Source: Bostrychus sinensis
Taxonomy: Eukaryota; Chordata; Actinopteri; Gobiiformes; Eleotridae
Direction of reading: 5' to 3'
NCBI GenBank assembly: GCA_020698575.1
Contig: CM036242.1
Location: 9,993,624 to 10,057,623 of the forward strand
Length of the DNA: 64,000 nucleotides
Shown: positions 34,381-45,416 of the stretch, in pieces
How positions within the stretch are numbered: the first letter of the stretch is position 1
Layout: the number at the start of each line of letters is the position of its first letter
Notes under the pieces: generated by a model
The model's database searches: none
What the model was told of the DNA's origin: nothing
Seen by the model: the letters and a program-made list of their open reading frames with translations, nothing else
Program-made: the position numbers and the translations under genes

Positions 34381-34409
34381 CCTTCTTCTTCTTCTTCTTC
34401 TTCTTCTTC

Positions 34410-34448
<39 letters not shown>
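34381..34448. repeat. Compound (CTT)n(ATT)n microsatellite
   Basis: Ten CTT-type units are followed by about eleven to twelve ATT units, making a purine-rich GAA/AAG strand opposite. The minus-strand frame through it gives an Ile run followed by an Arg run and is not a gene. Confidence 0.95.
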
Positions 34449-34691
34449 GGGAATTTTTAAATAGATTTTTATTTAATATAATAAAAAATATACATAGCAC
34501 AGTATTTGACAGACCCCAAGTGCTTAGAAGTGCAACATCATTATGGATGCATGACGTAATAAAAATATCCATTGAAATATCATTAATTATAATAATAATT
34601 TATTAGTCTTATACAGACAACTTTTCTCGGCACTCAAAGTTGCTTTAAAAGTTGGTGCATTATTCATTCTCTCCTCAGTCACACTCTGTGG

Positions 34692-34910
34692 TGGTGAGCT
34701 GCTTCTGTAGCCACAGCTGCCCTCCAGCAGACTGACATTGGCTGACGTGGCTGCCATTTAGCGCCTACGGCCCCTCCGACCACCACCAAACACAGTCACA
34801 CTGACACATTCTTATTGACAAGGTGGAGTGTCGTGATACAATGACAGTATGCATTGCCAGGTTGCAGGGCTTGAACCGCCAACCTTCGTGTCTCTACCAA
34901 CTACCAGTTA
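34692..34910 (-). mobile_element. tRNA-derived SINE fragment
   Basis: The sequence GTGGTGAGCTGCTTCTGTAGCCACAGCTGCCCTCCAGCAGACTGACATTGGCTGACGTGGCTGCCATTTAGCGCCTACGGCCCCTCCGACCACCACCAAACA is the minus-sense body of a common fish SINE. It is followed by a degraded tRNA-like head (GGGCTTGAACCGCCAACC). The plus-sense counterpart of its head side is seen at 63090-63240. Confidence 0.65.
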
Positions 34911-34989
34911 CTAGTGTGTTACAAAATATAATGATATTTCACAGAACTCTTTAAATCCCAGCTCTAAAATGTAACTAATTGACGAACAA

Positions 34990-35165
34990 AGAGTCACAAA
35001 CCAGTGTAGTTTTTGTGCTGGTCCAAGCCTGGATAAACGGAGAATCTTGTGTCAGGATAGGGCACCCAATGTAAAAAAAAAAATGCTCATATGCTAATCA
35101 CTGCACACTATGAAGCAGGTGATTTGCTGTGTTGATCTTAGAATGGAAAAGCATAAAGAAAAGAA
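34990..35165 (+). repeat. SINE-like interspersed repeat, copy 3
   Basis: GTGCTGGTCCAAGCCTGGATAAACGGAGAATCTTGTGTCAGGATAGGGCACCCAATGTAAAA, then the poorly preserved GATTTGCTGTGTTGATCTTAGAATGGAAAAGCATAAAGAAAAG, follows the same block order as 10560-10770. Confidence 0.65.
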
Positions 35166-36530
35166 GTATTTATCTAACCTCATTTAAAGACCATAACTCT
35201 GATTTATTATGAGTTTTACAAGTCAGGTCTGTATGGTTTCAGAGAAAATAATATAAGCTATGAAAAGAATTGGGAAAACATTGTATCTGTTTGCTTGAGA
35301 TCTCTGGCATTTACACTTTCAAATATGTATGTATTTTTAATTGTCTCTCAAGAACAATATTTAATGTCAGGAGCTATTATTGCTCTAAGTTACACAGACA
35401 ATACAATCTGTATTTCAACAAGAAGAGGAAGACTTCCAGTGGAAGTATAGTTTGCATTAAATTGAAAAGTACTGACAGGAAAAGTAAGTTGTATGTGTCC
35501 AGAACTTTGCAAACAACAAAAGTTATTAATAAATGTACACAATTTCTCTTATTGCAAGGAGATTGGTCAGCATGCAGTTTGATGTAATGCCTGTATGCGT
35601 AATGTGCGTTGTCATAAATTTTGAAGACATGCCCCCATTAGTAAGCAGTAAAACTGAATTTGACAGAACACATTTTTTTCTTCCATTGTGCCGTTCCCTG
35701 TGTGAGCGCTAATGGTGCTGCCAACACCTAGAGCAGGTTGAATAATAGCTAGAGCAGGTTGAATAATAGCCACGGTAACTCTGAAGATGCTAAAGATGAC
35801 GAGTAATCAGAAGAGAAATGTAGCCATATTACTTCTGTAACATAATCCTGTTAAGTTGGTTGTTAGCCAGTTTGAGCCATAACTTTTCTTAAAACAGATT
35901 CACCCCATTGATTTGTGTTACAACTTTGCCTCTGTGCTCCAGTAACACTATGGACTACAAGAAGGTTAATTCATCACTTTAATCTTGCTTATTGGCTGTA
36001 CATCACAACATAGCTCTGCAACCTTAACTCTAGTGGGCTGCAGAAAAGGACATTTTTTGTTCTGTGAAAGGAATAAAGCGACACACCAAAAATGACTTTG
36101 TGTCAGATGCCTGATGCACGTGATGATAAGTTAGCTTTTTATGCACCTACACTGGACCATATTGTATTCCAGTCAGAGATGGCATTTTAGTCCAACACAT
36201 ATGACTTGGTTTCTGTGAAAAAAAATGATTTTGACACTGAAATGTTGGAGAAACAAAAAATATGAAAGGAGTGCATTTCCATGAACTGATGAGAAGAGAA
36301 TTAACTTTGTGTGAAGTCAGGGTCTTAAGGTTTTAAATGGATTTAGCTGAAGCTTTAGAAAAAATAGCAATTGTTTTTCAAGGGTTTTGTGGGTAACTAA
36401 TATTTGCTCTTTCTCATAAAGAGTGTATTAAATTTTAATGCCAACTTGAAAATTTGACATTAATCATAAACTAGTTGCAATTAAATAAAATATTTTTCAA
36501 AATGTTAAATCTGTCAATGAAACAATGATG
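35166..36530. other. Probable intron, nothing resolved
   Basis: The 105-codon plus-strand frame at 35270-35587 has an unremarkable composition and no acceptor or donor pair at its borders, so I do not call a gene. A perfect 21-bp tandem duplication is listed separately. Confidence 0.35.
35728..35769. repeat. Perfect 21-bp tandem duplication
   Basis: CTAGAGCAGGTTGAATAATAG occurs twice in direct succession with no mismatch (35728-35748 and 35749-35769). The absence of differences indicates a recent slippage-type duplication. Confidence 0.95.
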
Positions 36531-36534
36531 ATTG

Positions 36535-36800
36535 CCATGTTTTGTCTTGGGGCATAAGGACTCCACCAAATAGGTTGTTTTCACCAGTGTTGGTTTGTCT
36601 TTTTGTTTGTTTGTTAGCACGATAACTAATGATCAGATTTTGATAAAAAAGTTTAGGAAAGGCCAGGAATAAGCCAATGAAGCAAATATTCTGTACCAGT
36701 GTGAGAAACAAACAACACATTAGTTTCATTGGCTTCTTTACCATTGTGACAAAAAACATGGCTCAGTGAATAGAGCCTTGATGTCTTTATGGAGGTCTGC
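36535..36800. repeat. Interspersed repeat (GTTGGTTTGTC..GATTTTGAT family), copy 1
   Basis: The phrase TTGTTTTCACCAGTGTTGGTTTGTCTTTTTGTTTGTTTGTTAGCACGATAAC followed by CAGATTTTGAT and GGAAAGGCC is a widespread fish repeat motif. A related copy lies at 57535-57625, and the trailing phrase TTCTTTACCATTGTGACAAAAAA recurs at 58067-58089. No protein is encoded. Confidence 0.6.
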
Positions 36801-38580
36801 ACTGCTACTTTTAATTATAAGCAAAGCCACTTTTGAATAGCATTTTATTGTAACATAACATGAGAAGGCAAAAATGATTTGAAATTGCATATCGCCAAAA
36901 TAAAAAGATTCTGTTTTTAGCCTTATTACACAGCTCTACACTGCACCGGAAAACAGTTCAAAGACCTTATCAGTGCTGCACACACCTCATGGCAGTGGAG
37001 ACTTATCAGATGTGGTTTGCCAGATGGCCATTTACTGATGCTGCTTGTGCTTGCCCAACTTAACCAGGAAATCCTCTTTATGCTGTCTTTATTTTTTCCT
37101 TCCCCTCACACAGAGACCACCTGAAACCTGCTGCGTTGTGAATGCGCGACACCCTTTTATTTCCATTATTCATTTTCACAGCTGAATGGTCGGCAGAGCG
37201 GTATTAGATATTGATAAAAAGGGGCTATTTTTAAATCCACTTTGTGCAACAGTGGAACCTCTTTTAGATCATTTTCCGCTGCATGAAGAGGCTCCAACTG
37301 GGACCATTTAACCCTATGTCCCTTGACTTTTCCAGGCTTTTACTTATTTCAATTATATTACAGATATTTATCATGTTTACATTGGCTTTGACAAAGTGGA
37401 CCCAGTGTTAGAGCATGTATTTAAAAGGGTGTTTGATGTTTGGAACAGCTTTTTCTTTTGTCCTGCGGCGTGACACAACTTTCAAGTAAAATAAAAAGAA
37501 TAATAAATAATAATTTCACATATAACCCTGTTATATAAAAAGTGTGACAAAAGCTTTTGGTGAGCAATTCATACTTTTAAACATAACTCTATTATTTCTA
37601 GATACAGTATTTTAACATTGTCCTGTGGCATGACTTTGCATGAGATTTACTACAATTTGGCCATTTTGAATTCCTATCATATACTACTCAACATGTCTGT
37701 TGTTCTAACATAATAAATATATCCCTGTCCCATCCTAAAAAGATTTTTAATATTCATACTACAGCTGTCACACCACAGGACACCAAACATTCACATAACA
37801 CACAACAGTTTTTGAGAAAATTTGGATTTTAGTAAAATTATGAATAAAATTTGAACTTTTACTCTGACACTTAACTCCAGGGGTCTTTCTGGTCTATTAA
37901 TGATAGATGGGGTACTGTAGATTTTGTTGCAACTGCCTTTGTAAATATCAGGCCATTTTGATTACGAGAAATGCACATCGAAATCTATCTGTTCTGTTTG
38001 AGCCACAGTGCTGCTGCTTCACCATTATTAGGAATGCTTGTTGTTCTGTGTCACCTCTGAATGACTCAAACCTTGGATTGGCAGGTATTTTCCTCACTGT
38101 AAAATGTAGGTGCAGCCACTGAATACAAAACACTACTGCAGTGCTATTCACTTAAAATGTGTAACAATCTGTATTAGGAACATTTACTCAAGTGAAAATA
38201 CAGAGCGTTATAATTCAGTGGTGTGATTCAGTTTCATGCATATTTTGAGAGAATTGCAATTTAATTTAACAGTATAGCTCTTACCAAACTTCATTAACCC
38301 TGATCTTACTTATATTACCTGAAATACATGAGACAAATTTATGACTATAGAGTAAAATTATTTGCTCTGACTCAGTATTTATATCCAGCCTTCTCATAAG
38401 CACAGTAACACACACTTACACTGTAGGCTGTATCCCACTGTGACCTGGTAATGTGTCAGAAGTCACACATTACTTTTCTCGGTGACAAATGCCTTTTTTG
38501 CTACTATTATTTTTGTAGTAAATAGATTTTTATATTAATATACAGATGAAGACGTTTTCTAACAACTTAGTTGCAGGTCT
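36801..38580. other. Probable intron, nothing resolved
   Basis: AT-rich DNA. The opposed open frames at 37907-38151 overlap each other on both strands and lack splice context. Confidence 0.35.
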
Positions 38581-38589
38581 TTTTTTTAC

Positions 38590-39432
38590 CCCATGATCTT
38601 GAATCTAACAGGGGGAAAAGGCGGGGCTTACGTTAGAACGTCCAATCAGATGAGTTTGCCCAGAGCCGCAGGCTGTGAACGAGGCGATTGAATCTGTGGA
38701 TTAATAAAAAGTTTGTGCAGGAAAGAGACTGTCCTTCTACATAGGGCTGATACAAAGTTGTTCTTTGCTCTGTGTGAGAGAGGAAGCCCGAGTTCAGCAG
38801 CAGTGGGGCTTGTACCATCCAGTCCTTCTGTCACTCGATGAGAAAAGCTGAAAAACTCCTCTCGCTCCACACTCAGTCCGGGGCTATCGGTCTTTCATTT
38901 TGTCGAATATTAACAGACAACACGTCCTTTTAAGACTGGACATTGTCTACGTGTTAAGCTTTTTGAAGTGGCGACATACACCGCTCAGCGCAGCCCGTGT
39001 GTTCGAACTGAAGACAGCAGGGCGGACTGCTCTGTGTTCTTCACATCTGTGTCAAGATAAAGTTTTAGGAGACTTATAATATTTTATGTAAAAAGCTAGT
39101 AGCTCCCTTCCCTTCCCCTAGAACTGCAACAGAACATGCAGAAACTGCCTTTCTTCGTCAGACACCGTACAGAAAGCCTGCTCTGGGGACAGCTCCACTG
39201 TCCCAGGCTGACAGCAGTCTGCAGCAGGGGCGGGGCTGAGGGACACTCACAGACTGAGAGCTGTCAATGAGAAGACCACAGGGCAAACACGGTGAAATTA
39301 AAGCAGTTTGGGCTTATTATTAACGGACTTATTATCCGTTGAATCTTTAATTATCGGAATTATCTGTATGACGTCATAATTTCCAATTATTGGCCCGATA
39401 ATTATCGGGTCCGATATTATCGTGCATCCCTA
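38590..39432. mobile_element. Decayed hAT-like element with promoter-like interior
   Basis: The right end ATTATCGGGTCCGATATTATCGTGCATCCCTA (39401-39432) is the inverted form of the TAGGGATGCACGATA end of a common fish hAT-like family. The adjacent AATTATCGG repeats are its subterminal part. I cannot find the left end; 38590 is where the sequence character changes. The interior is GC-richer and contains GGCGGGGC boxes (38620 and 39229), an inverted CCAAT context (CCAATCAG, 38642) and several CpGs. That looks like a captured or internal promoter but has no clear donor. Two overlapping minus-strand frames (38633-38870) are unsupported. Confidence 0.5.
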
Positions 39433-39819
39433 GATTTTTCTTTAGCCATCTGTGACCAATTCCACTCTGAAGTAAAGGGTGACAAGCTTTGGTCCATTGA
39501 GCGCTCTTGAGTCTTAAGTTTGGTGCGGTCCCATTAACTGTTGGTATACGCTTCATGTCAACACTGATTCAAAAGCTGCTAAATGCTACATAAACAATAT
39601 CTTCTTTGAACAATCCTTATGTCACATACAGTATTACTGCACTGATCTTATCTATTTCTGACTTCTAATTTGATTGGCTAAAATGAATGATAGCACACCC
39701 CTTTTTCCTCATCAGTACAGCAAATTTAAGTGCATTGGCCCAAAAATTCTCATTTATTTATAGGATTTAAAGTTGTTTATAAATTGCCCTCATAATAGCT
39801 TTTTTCCACTTTCTTTCAG

Positions 39820-40051
39820 GTTGACTTAATACTATTCTTGGCCTGTTGGAAGCTGCTTTTGTCCTCAAGTCTGCCTTATTGCTTTGGCTGCTGGAGCTAG
39901 TGCATGCTGGGATTTCAGACAAAGCCAGGTTGTCCCACAGTGCGTAATAATAGGCTAATAGACAAAGGACTGCTCCGTTTGGGCCACATGCTGCATCACA
40001 CTTCCTAAGTCCTGATCCCTGAAGCGAAAACTCCACCTTCACTTATCTCTG
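39820..40051 (+). other. Possible non-coding alternative exon
   Basis: A strong acceptor (CTTTTTTCCACTTTCTTTCAG ends at 39819) and a consensus donor (CTG|GTAAGT, intron from 40052) delimit 232 nt. All three frames contain stops, the longest open part being 26 codons from the 5' edge. If used it would be untranslated or a poison exon. Good-looking sites of this kind also occur by chance in tens of kilobases. Confidence 0.2.
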
Positions 40052-40935
40052 GTAAGTGGCCTTTTAACGTGAGAGTTCAGCTCTGAGAATGAGGCGGCAC
40101 AAATAGGGCTTCCGGGGATCTGAAAAGTTTACAAAAGTATCAAATCTATAAAAAAAAACAATGTCTTTAACTTTAACTTTTAACTCCCACTATATCATCT
40201 TCTGTAAGATATTGCTTCAGTACAGACACTGCTACACTCCAGCAAAGCCACCAGCAAATATTAAGTACAGTGCTAGAATGGACCAAAAACTTCAGTGCAG
40301 TGTTATTTATCTATATTTGAGTTTGCTGTTGCTACCCAGCCATGCTAACATCTAATTTTTGGTCCTAAAATCTTATTTAATAATCTTAAGACATGATTCT
40401 AACTGTAATACTATTTTAGTCAGTACTAGGAACCATGCTTCTTGGGCTTGATCCACTTTTAGAGGCAATACAAGCTCAGGAGGTAAAGCTGTTGTCCACA
40501 ATCTTGAAGGGTTGGCGATTAAGTCCTGGACCCCCCCATTGTTCAAGTGGGCAAAAGAGAGAATTAGATTAACTTTTTAAATGCATTTTTTATGCAACTC
40601 ACTACTGTTCAAGCCATTTTATTACAATGAGCCAGCGAGTAACCTTAGAATACTATTTACCTCAGAGTTGCTGGTGCTAAATTATGTAGCTCAAGTTTAT
40701 GTTCTAAAGATTGGACAACAGTACAAGGAAGAAAAATTTACACTGAATATGCTGTGTGCGGCACGTGTCCTGTACAACCTCTGTAACAAATGGAAATAAT
40801 CTAAATAGACTAATACAGATTTTAGTCAATGCTTTGGTTTATACCAGCTGTGTTGCAGTACATGTCTGTATCCAGCTCTCTGGCAGAAATACACAAGAGT
40901 CTATTTTTGACAGATGCCACAGCCCCCATGCATGT

Positions 40936-40977
40936 CTGTTCAACTTTATGCATGAGGGCACGCATAAAGTTGAACAG
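40936..40977. repeat. Perfect 16-bp inverted repeat with 10-nt loop
   Basis: CTGTTCAACTTTATGC (40936-40951) is followed by ATGAGGGCAC and then by its exact reverse complement GCATAAAGTTGAACAG (40962-40977). The match stops sharply outside the arms. It may be the remnant of a miniature transposon or a structured RNA; the stem is shorter than a usual microRNA precursor. Confidence 0.9.
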
Positions 40978-41260
40978 TCCAGATTGAGCCAACAGGAAGT
41001 CAGTCATGGACCAGCGAAGAGGTATATTTCAAAATAAAAATGCATGTGCAGACTCTTATCCACATCACTATGGAAACATTACGTCGGAATTGGAGGCACA
41101 AGGTCACAAATGAGATCGGACATCATTAAAAAGTATTTATATATGTAGCATGTTACTTATGGTAGAAGCACAACAGTAATATCCTAATGAATGGGAGATC
41201 CTGGTAAGACAGGTAAATGTTTTTGTTTACATGTAGCTCTCTGTGTACTTGATTGTTATT

Positions 41261-41320
41261 GCGTGAACTCACGACTTTCAGCGTGAACTCGTTACTCTCC
41301 TGTGAACTCGTGCTCTCCCC
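41261..41320. repeat. Three 20-bp tandem units (GTGAACTC)
   Basis: GCGTGAACTC, GCGTGAACTC and TGTGAACTC-type cores recur at exact 20-bp spacing (41261, 41281, and shifted by one at 41301). The other halves of the units have diverged. Confidence 0.6.
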
Positions 41321-43171
41321 AGCTCTCTCTGATTGGATACGTGTCACACATGCAACACACTCAGTGTAATTCTGTAACAAAACCATATTGGAGACAGAGT
41401 GCACATACAAGACTTATGGGGATAGAACGAAAATAACTTGGCTAAACAGTTTAGAGTCAATGACTTTAGTTCTTAATTTACTAAGAGCAATCACCTTGCT
41501 CACTATTATTAAAATTATTGCCCAATTACCATTGATTTCCAAAGTGTGCGTAAGTTCGAACTTATGTAGACATTTTCCCAGACGCTTAATTTTGTCACTG
41601 AAAGCTTATTTGTTTTCTTGTAGCTTTAGCTTTCCAGTGTCCCAGTGTTATATTTAACATTTAGTTCATGATGGCATGTTTTTTTTTTCTCTGTCAGTTG
41701 AATTGCTTTGTCCTGGCAGTTAGTTTGTTAAGCTGGCTTTTCACTGTTGTTGTAAACCGCTGCCCTTTGACCTTCAGAGTCCATCCAGTCGCAGTCCACT
41801 TCAAAGCCACTCACACAGCTTCGGGCGACATGCACATAGTCCTTTGACCCCTCCCCCCCGGCTGCTTCTTCTATAGATCCTCTCTCTATACTAAATACCA
41901 ACCACCCCCTGCGACAAAGAGCACGGCCCTTGTTGCCTCCAAGCACGCAGACCAGTCCAGTAATGCAGCAGCTGTGCAATATACTTTCAAATGTGGATCA
42001 ATAGGCCAGTTTCTATTTGTAAACAACAGGCTGTGTTAATCAAGCTCCAATAAATACAATGAATTAGTGTTAGTAACCTAGAATTATAAATCATGTGCTA
42101 ATACTTGACAGTCATATCCATAATATTCACACCACCATGTATTTTGGTTTTCTAAAACGTCTTTCTTACTTCGCCTACTCTCTTGGCCTCTTGGCGATCA
42201 CCCCCATTGCCCTGCCCTTTAGTCATAAATTTTGGCTGCCGATGTCGCTCTGTTGTTCCAAGCCATAGTTACAGCAATCAAACTTCCAAATGTCCATTCA
42301 GCGGCTGTGAATAGAGCCAGTGTGTGTCTATTAGTTTGTGCGATGTCGCAGTCGAAGTTCAAAAACTCCTTTGTGCTGACAGGCGGAATGGCTCCGACTT
42401 CATTTTGACTCTAGTGCAAAAGTCTAGTGGCATTGACCTGTTCAAACAGGCCACAATAGAGTCAAGGATAAAAAGCTTAAGTTGGCATCAGCCAGACAAA
42501 CAGTGTGTTTGTTTCCCGGCTGTCCTTGGTGGTCGGTGTCCTTGGATAATGTGTGTACACTGTCTTAGTAGTTCACTTGGGGCTTTATATTTGTGATGCA
42601 TGGAATAATAATGAGAGAGAAATAAATTGTATACTTTATTTTAAATATACTTAATCGGCTTAAATAAGGGTTGAGACAGATTTTCTTTTCTATGAGATAT
42701 GTATTCTCTGGGCAAAACTGAAAAATAAATGCCTTTGCATCTCTTGTTTCCAGACCTTGTGAATGAATATAAATGGTAGCCCTAGTCTAATACATGCTGT
42801 TCTCTTTAAAAATCTGTTGTGAATAGGACAGATGATGAGATCCCTTAAAAATTTTAGAATTCAAGCCTTTATATAAGATGTGCTTCAAAGGGTAGTCTAA
42901 ACTTTACTTAGTTTATCTACTCTGGGCAGCTGTAGGAACCTGGAACCGAGAGTCTGTGCTAAAATAAGGGTGTTTATTTGAGTATGCTTCTCTTCTAGCC
43001 GTGCTCAGAAAAAGCTGGATGTAATATTGAACCTACCACTAGATTATATAGTGTGAAAGCTATATTTTTTGTAATTAGGCAAATGCAAAGACTGTTGTTA
43101 TAATGTGGCTTTTTAATCAGAAGTCACTTTTTCTACCATATACTATATTTCAGAGTGCATGTGATGGTTAA

Positions 43172-43453
43172 ATGAGTTGTTGCAGGGTGAAAAAAGTGCC
43201 TGCATTTTCCCCTGCTGTATCTTGGCGGAAAACCACACTTGCAACAGTGAGCGCCGCCGACCCGCTGTCTCTGAAGTCTGGAGTCTCACCAGAAAGTGGC
43301 ACATCTCAGTTAGCCAAACAACAAGATAGCGAGGGTTTTATTTCTCGATTTTTGTCATGCCCAAAGGAAGAAAAAGCTTTATATGGATATGAGGTGGGGA
43401 AAACAAAAGAGAAGCCAAGTGAGGCGTCACACAGGAGTCAGATGATCTTGTGA
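43172..43453 (+). CDS. Unrecognised 93-codon open frame, possible exon
   Basis: The frame runs from ATG at 43172 to TGA at 43454 and has a balanced, hydrophilic composition (Ser/Lys/Glu-rich, no low complexity), starting MSCCRVKKVPAFSPAV and ending EASHRSQMIL. A possible acceptor (GTTGTTGCAG, ending 43185) and a possible donor (CTT|GTGAGT, from 43451) frame it, so it could be an internal exon. The pyrimidine tract is poor. There is no family I recognise. A chance open frame or a piece of an old transposon is equally possible. Confidence 0.25.
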   Translation: MSCCRVKKVPAFSPAVSWRKTTLATVSAADPLSLKSGVSPESGTSQLAKQQDSEGFISRFLSCPKEEKALYGYEVGKTKEKPSEASHRSQMIL

Positions 43454-44518
43454 GTATTATCTTAATACCACTGCCGAAATATAGGGGGAACTCCGTAGAG
43501 AAAAATGAACAGAGTTGCATTGTGTGGCTTTAATACAGTGTTTTTATTCTGTTGTTTGTTTTTACATTATACATTATGCATCTTTTAGGTAGTGATAACT
43601 TATATGGTAACATTGGTAACTGCCTTTGTTCTAATTAATTTCCACCTAATTTTTCTAAAGCAGCCATTTGTTAGCTTGTCATAAGCTTTAGCCCTCTAGG
43701 CTAACCACCTACGTACATGTCATGTGAATTCACCTGGCTTTGTTAGCAGTCTTTAGCAGGTGTGTCATTGAGAACAAATTTTGTATTCCCTACTTACAGA
43801 CCTATGGAGTTGAATGCAGAATATCCTTGGTTAATTGTTTTAATAGGCGTCTTTACAACCTGCTCCAACCCTCTAATATTGGCAATCTGTGTGACTTCAA
43901 AGCTCCCTCTTCATCTCAGAAGAAAATTAGCCTGCGCCGACCTTCTCTTTTTCCATGCCTTTGTGACATTCACACTTGATTAGGCTTGCAAATGAAGTTT
44001 TCCTCCTTTTGAGGTGAGAGGCGCGACCTTGGCCCCTGAGACTTGTTAAGTCTTTAATGGATTGGCTGGATGGACTGAGATATACCAGCAGTTTTTCTGA
44101 GCACATGCAACAGCCCTGAGTTATTTCAGCTTTTCTTGCAGACTTCATTAATCCCTCCAGCTGATTGTACTCTTCGACATAGTAGTAAATAAAGCAGGCT
44201 GTCTGACATGAGGAAAGATGTCATAAGTGAGACTGGACTTGTCAGAATGCCTGCTGTAAATCTGCTCTGTTTATTGCACCACAACATCCAAGTGTTCTAC
44301 AATTCTTTCAGTGTATAGTGATGTCTGACTTTGGCTGACCTTCAGCTCATTTTGTGTGGAAGACCCAGTTTGAAGACCTCAAAGGTGCATTGCATAAAAA
44401 GGCATAGTATTTGTTCAGCAATTTATAAATACACAGCAAAATATTACTGCATTTTTTGTTGTAATGAAACTTTGGCAGCCCTTTGCCCTTCCTGAAGCAA
44501 CTTTGTCCACTGGGGGGT
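43454..44518. other. Probable intron
   Basis: Nothing is resolved. Two overlapping plus-strand frames (43740-43983) read the same DNA in different phases and are not supported. Confidence 0.35.
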
Positions 44519-44830
44519 TGTCTCCTGTGTGCGCAGTGCGTCAGTCCACTGAACGATCAGCAATACAATGAGCTGCGCCTTGAAGCAGTGCATTTGAAAG
44601 TGAAAGAAAAGGAGTGACGCCGTGCGCTGGATGTGTGGGGCGGGCCGGCTCGGAGGATACCCCACAGTTACTTGTAGTGCACTCGTGTAGGCTCATATAT
44701 CTAACTGGCCACAGCTGAAATACAATTACATTTGGTGTTTTGGCTGGTGTGGATGTCCAGCGCTGGTTGCCAAAAACTAGTCACTGAAAAAAGTTCTGTG
44801 TTGTCATAGACAAGTGCGATTAAATGCATA
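44519..44830 (+). repeat. Interspersed repeat family Y, copy 1
   Basis: This segment aligns in the same orientation with 54848-55190. Shared blocks are GTCTCCT, GTGCGTCAGTC, GAAAGTGAAAGAAAAGG.GTGA, GGGCGGGCCGGC, TAGTGCACTC..TAGGCTCATATA, AACTGGCCA, TGGATGTCCAGC.CTGGTT and AACTAG..CACTGAAAAAAGTT. Overall identity is high enough to be sure of common origin. No coding capacity is preserved. Confidence 0.8.
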
Positions 44831-45388
44831 CTTTTTTTCAAATTTGTTAATATCTCTGTAATTATTGCCTTCGCCAGTCACTGTATGTGGCTAATTGCAA
44901 CAGGAAGGAGATCCAGGAGCGGGAGTTTTTCTTCTTTTTAAGGTTTGGCTGGCATTACGTGAGACCTCTCCTGCGCACGTAATGCGTCTCCAGAAAGAGA
45001 TGTGCAAAATACTTCAGTTTCTTTTATTTTTAATCTATATCAGTCTAATTAATCTATGTTAAAGTTATTTTATGCAAAAGTTAAGCTTGCATTAAATTTA
45101 GCTCGTCAGTTCAAACTGCTGTAAACATATATATTTTTACATAACTCCATACATCTCTTCCTATATTGAACAAACTGAATGCCTGAATGGAACATACATA
45201 TTGAGTAATGAATAGCTTCTGTATTTTTTACATGTTGTAGTGTAGCTGAATGTGCCAGGCTGAGGTCTGTTAACGATCACTGCGAGGTGGATTATGCCTG
45301 CATGTGCCTGACACTTAGTAATGAGTTTCTATTCTTCTTCAGCAACATTTGCGTTTGTTGTGTCTTGGGCTCATGTCACTGATTTATA
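44831..45388. other. Probable intron
   Basis: Nothing is resolved beyond AT-rich sequence. Confidence 0.35.
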
Positions 45389-45413
45389 CATTACATTACA
45401 TTACATTACATTA
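45389..45413. repeat. (CATTA)5 microsatellite at a hAT insertion site
   Basis: Five perfect CATTA units. The last unit forms the first five bases of the 8-bp target duplication of the adjacent hAT element, so the transposon inserted at the right edge of this repeat. Confidence 0.9.
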
Positions 45414-45416
45414 AGG

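Larger units (their letters stand above)
34127..34966. mobile_element. Decayed hAT-like element containing a SINE
   Basis: The left end TAGGGCTGGGATATG and the inverse of the right end (TAGAGCTGGGATTT) match at about 11 of 14 bases. Flanking octamers agree at 5 of 8, weak support for an old target duplication. The interior includes ATCGCAATTTTGATATGTTG, typical of the 'cgatat' hAT-like MITEs of fish. A microsatellite (34381-34448) and a SINE fragment (34692-34910) lie inside and were probably acquired later. Confidence 0.5.
40052..43170. other. Probable intron with a hairpin and a short tandem repeat
   Basis: I see no coding exon. A perfect 16-bp hairpin lies at 40936-40977 and a three-unit 20-bp repeat at 41261-41320 (both listed). 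The block 42300-42530 is repeat-free and not AT-biased and may be conserved non-coding DNA; this is untested. Confidence 0.35.

Noticed and set aside
42450..42464. Palindrome-like CCTGTTCAAACAGG
   Set aside because: Only 6-bp arms; expected by chance several times in 64 kb.
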